Assembly (NCBI GenBank): GCA_015698045.1
Contig: BLAL01000252.1
Location: 1,240,001-1,304,000 of the forward strand
Reading direction: 5' to 3'
Source: Rhizophagus clarus
Lineage: Eukaryota; Glomeromycota; Glomeromycetes; Glomerales; Glomeraceae
DNA length: 64,000 nt
This document shows positions 12,261 through 22,919 of this stretch, one piece after another; the stretch's first letter is position 1; each line of letters starts with the position of its first letter. A program made the translations under genes and the position numbers. Under the pieces are notes generated by a model, which saw nothing but the letters and a program-made list of their open reading frames with translations, did not search any database and was not told the DNA's origin.

Positions 12261-13429
12261 ATTTTGTTAAGTTATTCTTTCACTATAACTGGTACAAAAT
12301 CTAATAAGTAGCACTAATACTTCTTCTTACTCGTATTCTTGGCAAAAAGTGAAGAGTGTTATAATGCCCACCTAAAATTCTTATCATTCAGTATAAGTTT
12401 AAAAGAAGGTTCTTGAATACAAAGATATCACATTAAGATAATTGTTTTGTACACTTTAAGAATAATTTCTCTAAATAACATAAATGAAATCATGTACACT
12501 TTGATCATTTTGATACTAGTAAATATAATAGATATCACATTAATTATCATGATGAGATTTCAATCATTACATTCAGGAGCTATTTCAAAGTAAGAAAAAA
12601 GTTATTTATTATTGTAACTCGTTGAATTTGATTATAAATAATTCTGAAGTCTTCTAACTATATGTCAACCATGTATTCAGAGATCATATTTGTTTCAATA
12701 TAGCATAGCAGATATCCCTATTGTATCACAATTTCAGTGATTATTTATCGATCATTTGATAGTCAGTTATCATAATGCTATAATTCATTAATTAGCTTTT
12801 AATTGAAAAATACTATATAATAATATAGCATAGCAGACATTCCTATTTTATCACAATTTTGCCAATCATTTATTGATCATTATCATTTATTAATCATTTA
12901 TTCAATTTTATCACATCAATATAATTAAATTAATTAATTTTAATTAAATAATTCTACATAATAATATATACTCAAAACTTACAAGCAGTTAATAATAGTT
13001 TAAATTTACTATAATTATATTAAATAGTTTTATTAGAATTGTATGTTAAATAATTTAATTTTCAAAAATAAAGAATTTTCTTACAATTTTTAGACTATTT
13101 ATAAAAAAAAATTGAAAGTAATTAGCAAAAATTTAATTATATAATTTATTTATTTATTATCAAATTCATACAAATGCCTGAACATTAATGTTTTCAAATC
13201 CAAAAATTGACTAAAACCCAAAAATTAGCTAAATTTTAATAATTAGTAATAATTTAATAATATTGTAACAACCAGTGATCAGATTTTGATGTTTTATAGC
13301 TTATTGGATTCGTCTTAACAAGACAAACATTTTGGTAGTAATTTTATAAATATTTGTGAAAAATTGATTGAGAAATGATGTTTTGAAAGTTTATATTTAT
13401 TATACAAATTATAATAATATAATTGCAAA

Positions 13430-13660
13430 TGCAATTTTAGCCATAACTTCTTGATTACCTAAAATTACTTTGGATATTAACTTTAAGGCAGTTAAATTAT
13501 AGCCCATAAAAGTTTTAAGCTTTGCCCAAACTTCTGTGACTTCACCCGAGACTTTAAAATCTGTTATTACCAAATTTACTATATGATCAGCAATGATCGG
13601 TAAGGTAATATAAGAATGATCGCTATGCTTTTCACTATATACAGTTTTTGAAAAATAAAA
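13430..13660 (-). pseudogene. Short coding fragment, unrecognised
   Basis: An uninterrupted minus-strand frame of about 75 codons (containing HSDHSYITLPIIADHIVNL and EVWAKLKTFMGYNLTALKL) without a clear start or neighbouring exons, in otherwise very A/T-rich DNA. Codon use and composition look protein-derived. Probably a transposon or gene relic. 12260-13430 and 13660-14030 show nothing else recognisable. Confidence 0.35.
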
Positions 13661-14438
13661 AATTATTTTTTATTGCATTATGAACTGCACAGAGTAAGAG
13701 AGAGTTGATCAGTTTGTTTTATAAAATTTATTAAAAATTTTAATTAATATTACAAGTTAAAGTTTGATAATTTTAATAAGTAGTAATAATATAAATACAA
13801 AATTTTAAACTAGTTTTCATAAAATTTTTATGAATTTTATAAAAATTCTATGAAAATCTATAAAAATTCTATATAATAAAAAAAATTTTGTTGCTTACAC
13901 AATAGTTATTATATTTTAATAAAGTATTTTAAAAATAAATTATACAATATAAATAAATAAGATTTCAAATTTCAAATTATGTTTTTTATATATAATAGCC
14001 ACTATATTAATTTAAAAAAATTTTTGTAAAAAAATTTTTTTGATATATATAAAATTTTCTTTTTTTATATATATAAAATTATTCTTTATTACTATCATCA
14101 GAAAAAATTTTGGTCTGCAGATTTGCACAATTTTGCAGAATCCAATTCTGTGCAGATCTGAGGACATGTCGATGCACAGCACTGAAAAATTTCATGAATT
14201 TCTGCACAAATCTGCAAACACTAAAAAATCTGCGAAAATTTTTACAAATAAAACCTGCGAAATTTTTCAAAAACACTAATGCAAATTTACAATTAGGCAG
14301 TGTTTTAACTTAATATTAACTAATATCAATTTATTAGTTAAATATATTTACAAATTTAAAAGTACAGTACATATACTAAACTATCCTATTTGCTAACTAA
14401 ATACACTAATTAAAAGTCTCCTTTTCTTTTCTTTACAG

Positions 14439-14553
14439 ACGTTCAAATTATGTTATTGTTAATGGTTTGGACATTGTTCCAGTTGGTTCGATTCCAACAA
14501 ACAACTTTAACTTCTTCGATCTAACTAAAGAAAAGCAAAATATTATCGTTTAA
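14439..14553 (+). CDS. Orphan 3' exon candidate
   Basis: A good acceptor (polypyrimidine tract then ACAG) is followed by a 37-codon open frame containing NYVIVNGLDIVPVGSIPTNN and closing with TAA at 14551-14553. Base composition is more balanced than its surroundings. It would need a 5' exon ending in phase 2, and none was found upstream among the transposon relics. Either a gene split by transposon insertion into a long intron, or a relic. No family recognised. Confidence 0.35.
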
Positions 14554-14559
14554 ATAAAA

Positions 14560-16330
14560 AAAAATGAAATAATTTTGAAGTTTTATCTTCAAAATTCCAT
14601 CAAAAGGCGTCTGAAAAGCCGTGAACCTACAAAAAAAAAGAGAGAGAACTGAAACATTAGTTTACATTTCATTAACATTTCATTAACAAAATAAAAAAAA
14701 TTAATTTTCAAAAGTAAGTATCTGTTTAGAAGGCTTTTCTCTTTGTCATTTTTTCACTTTCCTTTTACTACCTCTGACTTTAATTCTTCCCCATCTTTTG
14801 TTGGTATCTGGGAAGCTGTGAGCCTATAAAATAAAAAAATTGAAATGTTAGTAAACATTTCACTAAAATAAGACAAAAAAAAATTTCATTTTTTTTTATC
14901 ACTTTTAAATAACTAGTCTGTCTTAAAAGAGGTTCCAGACCTAAAAAAAAAATAAAAACGAATGTAAATTAATGTTTGTTAAAATAAAATAAAAAAAATT
15001 TATTATTTACCTTCAAAATTTCTTCTAGAAATCCAACCGTGGACCTACAAAAAGAAAGAATAAGAAAAATAAAGAACATTAGTAAACATTCATTGAATAA
15101 AAAAAAGCAAAAAAAAATTAAAAATTTGAAGTTTTACCTTCGAAATTGGTGCCAATAATACTCCCAGTTTCCTAGACAAAAAAAATAAAGAACATTAGTA
15201 AATGTTCATTGAATAAAAGAAAGCAAAAAATCAAATGTTAACAATGTTCGTTAAACAAAATAATTAAATAAGTTTTTTTTCAAAGCTCATATTTTCAAAA
15301 TGTCCTTCATCGATCTAAAAAAGAATAAAACGAACATTAATCAACATTCATTAAATAAAAACAAAAAAAAAATTGAAGGATTTACCTTCGAATAAAGTCT
15401 GGGCTTCATCTAGACCTAAAAAAAATTAAAAACGAACATTAGTTAACATTCGTTGAAGCAAAAACAAAATAAAAAAAAATTATTTCAAAGTTTCTTTACT
15501 TTCGAAATACCTCAATCTGCTTCAAATTAGAGTTCTGGGCCTAAAAAAACAAAATGAAATATTAATAACGTTTCATAAGATAAAAATAAAAAAAAAACTT
15601 ATTTTGAAGTTTTCTTTACCTTCGAAATACTGAAATCCGTTTCTTCTAGACCTAAAAAAAGAAAGAAAATGAACATTAGTTAACGTTCATTGAAATTAAA
15701 GTAAAAAAAATTGTTTCTTTTACTTAATGGTCTGCCTCAAAATGGAGTTCCAGACCTAAAAAAAGGGATAAAAGCAAAATATTACTAACGTTTCGCTAAA
15801 ATACAAAAAAAAATGAATTTTTTTTTTACTTAATGGTCTGCCTTGAAATGGAGTTCTGGACCTAAAGAAAAGAAGAAAAGCGAAATGTTACTAACGTTTT
15901 GCTAAAATACAAAAAAAAAATGATTTTTTTTTACTCTTAAAGTAATTTGCCTCGAAATGGAGCTCCAGACCTAAAAAAAGTAAAAGAAATCAAACGTTAG
16001 TTAATGTTTATTAAATTAAATCAATAAAAAATTCCAGAGCTATACTTCAGTTTTCATACTCCAAAAAAAATTAAAAATAACAAAAAAAAAGTTTGGAGCT
16101 GTACTTTGATGTCTGGACCTAAAAAAAATATAAAATCGAACATTTATAATGTTTGTTAAATAAATTAATATACTTAAAGGCTTTAACCTTTGAAATGGAG
16201 AGTCCAGAGCTATTCTTCAATGTTAAGGACCTCTAACCTTTAAAATGAAGAGTTCAGAACTGTTCTTCAGCGTCAAGGATCTCTATCCTTCGAAGTGAAG
16301 AGTCTAAGACTATTCTTTAACATCCAGGAC
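14560..16330 (-). repeat. Micro-exon array A (tandem exon-intron units, minus strand)
   Basis: About 15-18 tandem units of roughly 95-120 bp. Read on the minus strand each has an intron-like part with a branch-like TTAACTAAT, a T/C tract and TTTTTAG or TTTGTAG acceptor, then an exon-like part of about 25-40 bp (often starting GTC[TC]AGAA or GTCTGGA) and a GTAAAG/GTAAAT donor. At several units (14571-14596, 15123-15147, 15371-15393, 15481-15509, 15601-15628) the donor lies in the loop or at the arm of a hairpin. No long ORF is formed by simple joining. Some units have lost donors (for example GT changed to AT at 14585-14586). Confidence 0.6.
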
Positions 16331-17699
16331 CTCTAACATTCGAAATAGAGTCTAAAAAGGACTTTGGGCTCGTTCAAAACTTAGAAAAGAAGCTACAAAA
16401 AAAAAATTTTTAAAATAGCTTCGCAAAACAGATCTTGCCATTTTTGTTTGTAAAATTTCGAAATTCGAAAACTTCCTAATTTCTCGTTCATCTCGCACTT
16501 TAAAATCATAAATAAAAAATTTTTGTTTGAATCTGGAACTTATATCTTTAGCATTCTGTCAAACATTGGAAAACTTGTCTTAAAGACTTTAAACCTTATA
16601 AAGAAACAGTATTTTTTATTTTTTTTTTAAAAAAAAAAATTATCCTTAAAGTCCAATTATCTGACAAGCTTCGAAGCTTAAAAAAGAATCCATTAAAAAT
16701 TTATTTCTTTAAAAGTGTTATAAAATTATTTTTTTAAAGTGATAGAAAAAAATTGTTTTTTTAAAAAAGTTTAAAAAATTAGTGATGTAAAGTTTATCAA
16801 ATTAAATATACAAAGTTTATCAAATTAAAGAAGAAAATTATGAAAATCTTTAATTTTTGTATGAAGTATTTTTAAAAATCTGTAATTTTGGAGATTATTA
16901 CAAATTTTTTATAAAAAAATCTTTGAAAAAATAAAAAAAATAATTTCTGCAGTATTGCGCAGATTCTTAATAAAATTGCATTAAAAAAATGTGGCAATTT
17001 GCTAAAATCACAGATCACTGCAGATCTGAACTGATATAACTTTCCCAATGTATATGATTGGATTCATTATAAATTTCTACTATGCATATATAATTATGAT
17101 ATTTTTTTTTATTTTATATAAAATTTTATAATTTAAAAAAAAATTTTATATAATAAATAAACTTTATTAAGTATAAATAATTATTAGTTAATAATAAAAG
17201 TTATAAGTTAAATTTTAGTAAATTAACATATAATTTGAATGAAATATTTAATTTTTAGCAAATTTAATTGATATTAGAAATAGCAAAATACCTATAATTT
17301 TATATAAATCTTTTATGATCTCTATATTTGGAATCTTAATTAAATGATATCATTTAAAATTAATTAAATTTTAAAATTAAGTAATATTAAGAAATTTAAA
17401 ATTAAATTTAAAATTAAGTAATTAATTTATTAAAATACATTATTCTTGATTTATTATTAAACTTTAAAAATTAAATGATATTAAGAAAAATTCTTTTTCT
17501 CTAACTTTATTATTATTAAATATAAGAAAATTTCTAGTAAAATAACATCAGAAATTTAAATATGGCATAATACTCTATAAATTTATAAAAATCTGTAAAA
17601 TTATGTAATTTTATGGTATAATATTTCATAAATTTATGGAACACTATAAAATTACATAATTTTACAGTGTAATCTTTTGTAAGTTTACGATTCATAATT

Positions 17700-18068
17700 A
17701 CTTCGAAATACACTGTAGTTTTACGGGTCCATAATTTCTTTGAAGTATTATGGTTAAAATACTTCGTAATTTTACAGATCTATAATTACTTTGAAGTATT
17801 ACAGTCGAAAAATGCCGTAATTTTACAGGTCTATAATTGCTTCAAAGTATTACAGTTGAAATACACTGTAGTTTTACAGGTCTGTAATTACTACAAAGTA
17901 TTACGGTTAAAATACACTGTAGTTTTATGGGTCTGTAATTACTATGAAGTATTACAGTCAAAATACACCGTAGTTTTACAGGTCTGTAATTATTTCAAAG
18001 TATTACAGTCAAAATACTCCATAATTTTACGAGTCTGTAATTGCTTTGAAGTATTACAGTCAAATTCA
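17700..18068. repeat. 51-bp tandem repeat, about 7 copies
   Basis: The unit contains AGTATTACAGTCAAAATAC and TTTTACAGGTCTGTAATTAC; period 51 bp, which is why a chance plus-strand frame (17856-18089) shows a 17-residue repeat (KYTVVLQVCNYYKVLQS). The frame has no start context or conserved chemistry beyond the DNA repeat, so it is not called as a gene. It belongs to the left side of element 2. Confidence 0.75.
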
Positions 18069-18144
18069 GTTTTGATATCAGTCATATGACTTACACCAAA
18101 TCACTGATCAGTAATAATCTTTTTTAAAAAAAACTTTTTTTTAG

Positions 18145-19390
18145 ATGCCTCTTGACTTTGATTTCAGCCTCGGATAATGGGCTTTAGAAAACGGTGAGTT
18201 GGAAGGGCCAAATGGAAATTTTTTTTTATTTGAAGCATTACTAATGATCCTTTTCTTTTTCTTTAGACGCCTTCTAGACTTGGACTTCGGCCTCTGGCTA
18301 ATGGGATTTGGAAAATGATAGATTGGAGGCCAAATGAAATTTTTTTTAATTTGAAAATGTTACTATTGTTTCCTTTCTTTATGGCCTCTTGGGTAATGAG
18401 ACTTTGAAAATTAGTAAGTTGGAAAGGTAATTGGAATTTTTTTTTGATTTGAGAATGCTACTAACATTTCCTTTCTTTCTTTTTCTTTAGGGACAGAAGA
18501 ATGGAACAAATCTGATGATTTTGTAAGTAAGGAAAGTGTAGGGGGTATTTTTTTTTATATTATTACAAGAAATGATACTAACTTTCGTTTCTTTTCCATT
18601 TTTAACATTTTATTTTTTTCTTTTTTGTAGTTCCGGTATTGTAAGTTTCGAAGTTATAACTGAAAAATTTTATTTTATTATTATTTTTTTTAAAGAAATG
18701 TTTTTTTTAAATGACATTTCTTTTGTTTTTTTATAGGTTCTAATGTAAGAAGGTGACTTAGGTGAGTTTCGAAGTTATTCAGTTATAGTACTTCAAATTT
18801 TTTTTTATTTATATTAAAAGAAAACGTTAACAGTTAACTAACGTTTCTTATTTTTTTTGTAGTTCCAGGTTCTAATTTTAGTGTAGTCATGTAGATAAAC
18901 AGGTAAGTTTCGTAACTTTTCATTACGAAACTTAATATATTCTTTTTAGTATTAGAAACGTTAACTAATATTTTTTTCTTTCATTTGCAGGTATTGGGTT
19001 CCATTTTAGTAATGAAGAAATGGATAAGTTTTGTAACTTTTGTTATGAAACTTTGTATTTTTTTTATTTAAATACTAGAAACGTTAACTAACATTTCTCA
19101 TTTTTTTTATAGATTCCAATATTATGGTGAGTTTCGAAGTCATATATGTACTTCAAATTTTTTTTATTTATTTTTATCATTAAAAGAAATGCTTATTTGT
19201 AGATTTCAGCGTTAGACGAATGATGAATTCTAAAGGTATTAATACTTCAAAATTTTTTTTTATTTGTTTTTTAAAAGAAACATTCCTATCAATATTTTTT
19301 TACTTTAAATTTTTTAAAAAATGTTTCTTTTGTTTCTTCTGTAGGTTATGGCTTTAGTTTATGGAATATAGCGAGACATTCTAAATAACG
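18145..19390 (+). repeat. Micro-exon array B (plus strand)
   Basis: About ten tandem exon-intron units. Acceptors TTTAG, GTAG, ATAG or GCAG follow T-rich tracts; branch-like GTTAACTAA or TTACTAA precedes them; exons are 5-50 bp; donors are GTGAGT, GTAAGT. Introns begin with donor-proximal hairpins, for example 18905-18933 (AAGTTTCGTAA / TTACGAAACTT) and 18768-18798 (TTTCGAAGT / ACTTCAAA). Two units have lost a splice site (near 18338 and 18392). The first exon begins ATGCCTCTTGAC but reaches a stop after ten codons, so no protein is claimed. Confidence 0.6.
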
Positions 19391-19689
19391 TTATTAATTT
19401 TTATTTTTATTTTATTCATGTATTTAGTTATAGTTGTAATTGTTATATAACATATGTATAATGATAATGTTAATAAATGAAATCAATATTTTTTGATAAT
19501 TATCAATTATGTAATTATGTTATTATCTTTGTTAAATTTTGTTACTGATTTTATTGTTTCGCTTGAGTTTAAATCTGATGATTTATCACAGTTTATCCAT
19601 ATCAATATTAAGTATATGTAAATATGTAAATATAGTAAATATTGCTGGAATGACTGACAATTAAATTATAACGATTGTAACAATGGATA

Positions 19690-20410
19690 TTTTGTATAAA
19701 AATCACAATATTTTGTATCACTTCTCCATTATCATTTCATTCTACATCAACTTTTCTATCACTATTTCATTTCACATCAACTTTTTCATCATCATTTCGT
19801 TTCACATCTCATACCATCTATTCCCATCTTCATTTCGCCCTGTATCATCAATCCCACTTCCATTATGCTCTGTATCATCAATTTCCATCACTACTTCACC
19901 CCGTATCATCAATTTATATTTCCATATCATAAATTTTATCTCTATCTTCAACTTCCATAAGTTTTTCTCTTATTATTTTTTCTTAGATGTTCCTAATCTT
20001 TATTTTTTTTTCATTACCTTATATTTTTATTTATCATCTTTCATTTTCATTATCATATTTCATTTTTCCTTATCATCCTTCATTTTGCATCATCATGTTT
20101 TGTTTTCCTCATTTTTTATCATCACATTTCATTTTCTATTTGCTTTTTATCATTATATTTCATTTTTCATCATTTTCTATCATTGTTGTTTTCCATTCTT
20201 TTCCATCATCGCGTTTTGTTTTCCATTATTTTCTATCATCATATTTTATTTTTCTTCATTACCTTTCATTTTCCTTTATTATTTTTCAATCATTTTTCAT
20301 TCCCCTCATCATTTTTTATTTATTTTTATTTTCCTTTATTTATTTTCAATTTATCTTTCTTCCTTTTTGCTCATCCTTTTTTATTTATCTTCTATCTTTT
20401 CTTATTATTT
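19690..20410 (+). repeat. Pyrimidine-rich low-complexity tract (TTCAT/CATCA)
   Basis: Some 700 bp of degenerate TTTCATTTT / CATCATTTC repeats. Overlapping plus-strand frames (19683-20453 and others) encode only Phe/Ser/Ile/His runs in three frames at once, which indicates composition, not coding. Lies within element 2. Confidence 0.8.
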
Positions 20411-20544
20411 GGCGCACTTACAGTTTATCAATAATAGTCTAATTTTTTATTAATCGAAAAAACTGGCCAATAAAAATTTTTTATAAATCACGTGATACAA
20501 GTCGTGTATGAATAGAAATAAACATTTTTTATTTATGCCAACTT

Positions 20545-20690
20545 CACTTAGTTTTTTTACATCCATTACTTCACTTCATAGTTCTTTTACACCCATTACT
20601 TCACTTCATAGTTCTTTTACATCTATGACTTCATTTTATAGTTCTTTTATATCTATTACTTTACTTTGTAATTTTTTTACACCCATTTTT
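20545..20690 (+). repeat. 30-bp tandem repeat, 4-5 copies
   Basis: The unit CTTCATAGTTCTTTTACA plus CCCATTACTTCA repeats with small changes and decays on the 3' side. Confidence 0.75.
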
Positions 20691-20699
20691 TTATATACT

Positions 20700-21045
20700 T
20701 TACTGTTTATATTTTTTTTATAGAACGCTGAATTATAGAAACAAAGACAGACTTGTTGTAAGTATTATATAGTATTACTGTATATAGGGAGAGAGTTAGG
20801 CTGCCACTTAAAGAAATATAGAATATTTCTTTTGTTACAGGACTTTTGGAGACTTGGGCATACTACATGAGGTTAATTGGGTTAAAGAACATTTTTTTTT
20901 TCATTTTTTAGGTTACCAGACTTCTGGATATTTGAACTTACTGTAAGTACTATATGGAAATCTTTTAATTGAGTTAAAGAGATACTTTAATAATTCTTTC
21001 TTTTATTTTTCAGATTTCTGGAATCCTGGGGTAAAAAGTTAAAAA
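20700..21045 (+). repeat. Micro-exon array B2 (plus strand)
   Basis: Four exon-like units sharing a GACTTTTGGA / GACTTCTGGATA core, each preceded by ATAG, ACAG, TTAG or TTCAG after a T tract, three followed by GTAAGTA or GTTAATT. Same layout as array B but a different exon motif; last units before the right end of element 2. Confidence 0.5.
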
Positions 21046-21639
21046 AAATATAGCATCATTTACCGTGACTCAACCATAATAATTTACTATAACATTTATA
21101 TATATGTATAGTTTAGATATTTGTATTTTATTAAATTTATTATTATAACAATAAAGCTTAAAAATTAAAAACTATAAAATTAAATATAAATTATTTTATA
21201 AAATATACAAATTAACATTATGTTTATGGAAAAATTTCAAAATGTTATACCATAAATTTACGAAATGCAGAAAAATATTACATTGTAAACTTACAAAACT
21301 TTATGTTTCAAAATATTACATTGTAAATTTACAAAATATTATACCGTAAATTTACGAAACTTTACATTTGTGAAAAATTTTGAAATATTACATTTACTTA
21401 AATCTCTGAAGGTCATGTAAATTTACGAAATATTACGCAGGCGTAAATTTACGCAATATTACACCCAATTAACACAGGTCGAATGGTGGCAAATCAGTCA
21501 CCAATCAGCTATCAATCGGGTATCTTATTGATAACTGATTGATTCAATAAGTATTCAATCGGGTGGCCGATTGATAGCCGATTTCCGCCAAAATCCGTCA
21601 TCAATCGGGCAGGCCGATTGATGGTCAACTGATGGTCGA

Positions 21640-22085
21640 TTGATGGTCGATTGATGGTCGATTGATGGTCGATTAATGGTCAAAATATGGTCAAATGGTC
21701 GAATTATGGTCAAATTAAGGTCAAATTATGGTCGAATTAAGGTCAAATTAAGGTCAAATTTAAGGTCAAATTAAGGTCAAATTAAGGTCAAATTAAGGTC
21801 AAATTAAGGTCAAATTAAGGTCAAATTAAGGTCAAATTAAGGTCAAATTAAGGTCAAATTATGGTCGAATTATGGTCAAATTATGGTCAAAATTATGGTC
21901 GAATTAAGGTCGAATTAAGGTCAAATTAAGGTCAAATTATGGTCGAATTATGGTCAAATTAAGGAGGTCAAATTAAGGTCAAATTAAGGTCAAATTAAGG
22001 TCAAATTAAGGTCAATTTATGGTCAATTTATGTGGTCAAATTATGTGGTCAAATTATGGTCAATTATGGTCAATTGATGGTCGAA
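21640..22085 (+). repeat. 11-bp minisatellite (GGTCAAATTAA)n
   Basis: About 35-40 units of GGTCAAATTAA with variants GGTCGAATTAT and GGTCAATTTAT. The first copies read GGTCGATTGAT, the same as the subterminal motif of element 3, so the array appears to have grown out of the element's left arm. Confidence 0.9.
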
Positions 22086-22919
22086 TGACCAATTTTTGTA
22101 GAATAATATAATGAATAATAAAATTTATTATAGCACATAATAAAACACATAGTATCTTTATTTATATTAATAACAGATAAGTATTCAAAATAAAAACATT
22201 TATTATAATAATATGTTAGTATATGACTAATAAAGTTAGTAATATTTAATAAATAAATAGTAAAGCGTAAATATAAAAAGTTAGTAATTATTATAATAAA
22301 ATACACAAATACAAAAAGTTAGTATTATGAAGAGTTTGATAAAATGTATAAAAAAAAAAAAAGAAAAATACGTGATGATGTTAGTAAAATATAAAAAAAA
22401 AAGAATAACATTAGTAATAATAAAATACACAAATACAAGAAGTTAGTATTATGAAGAGTTTGATAAAATTTATAAAAAAAAAAAAAAGAAAAATACGTGA
22501 TGATGTTAGTAAAGTATGAAAAAAGAAAGAATAACATTAGTAATATTAAAAAAAGGTAAAGTTAATATTATAAAATAAAATATAGTCAGTAATCATTACC
22601 ATAAATTTAATGGCAAAAATACAATAATTAATATACCTGTAAAATGTAATGAGAGTAAGAAGAAAACAGAAAAGAAAGGGTGTATGATTTTTGAAAAATA
22701 AACAGAGTCGCGTTTGGTTATTTATATGCATGTTAAGATCAGGTCACGTGCATAAGATCAGACCGAATTTTGATTGGTTAATAATAGATAAATTGAAAAC
22801 CTACTATCGTTAGTTGTAATTTTTCATCTCATATAGTCATATATTATAATTTGCCTTGGACTTTCGGATACCTAATTTTTTTAATAATATTAACTTATTT
22901 AAAATAAATTTAATAAAAA

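Larger units (their letters stand above)
14100..17050. mobile_element. Putative foldback-like element 1 with CTGCAGAT-rich ends
   Basis: Clusters of the motif TCTGCAGAT / TGCGCAGAT lie at 14115-14262 and 16945-17030, in opposite sense, around the minus-strand micro-exon array at 14.56-16.33 kb. The arms align only loosely and no target duplication could be fixed, so the borders are approximate. Inference rests on analogy with the two well-bounded elements to the right. Confidence 0.35.
17563..21466. mobile_element. Putative foldback-like element 2
   Basis: The right end 21442-21466 and the left end 17563-17587 are imperfect inverted repeats around TAATA-x5-TAAATTTA (16 of 25 positions by eye, mismatches mostly transitions). 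The same motif, GTAATATTTCGTAAATTTACGG-like, is iterated inside both ends (17563-17690 and 21230-21466). It encloses a 51-bp tandem array, plus-strand micro-exon arrays and a pyrimidine-rich tract. A target duplication was not clear. Its right end is only six bases from element 3. Confidence 0.45.

Noticed and set aside
14475-14491. A tRNA T-arm look-alike: GTTGG, loop TTCGATT, CCAAC
   Set aside because: A perfect 5-bp stem and 7-base loop, but no matching D-arm, anticodon arm or acceptor stem in the 60 bases upstream; it lies inside an open coding-like exon.
19683-20453. 256-codon plus-strand open frame
   Set aside because: Made of Phe/Ser/Ile/His runs from a TTCAT-type low-complexity tract; the other two frames are open too.
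21640-22085. CRISPR-like regular repetition
   Set aside because: Units of 11 bp are contiguous without unique spacers, and the genome is eukaryotic; it is a minisatellite.
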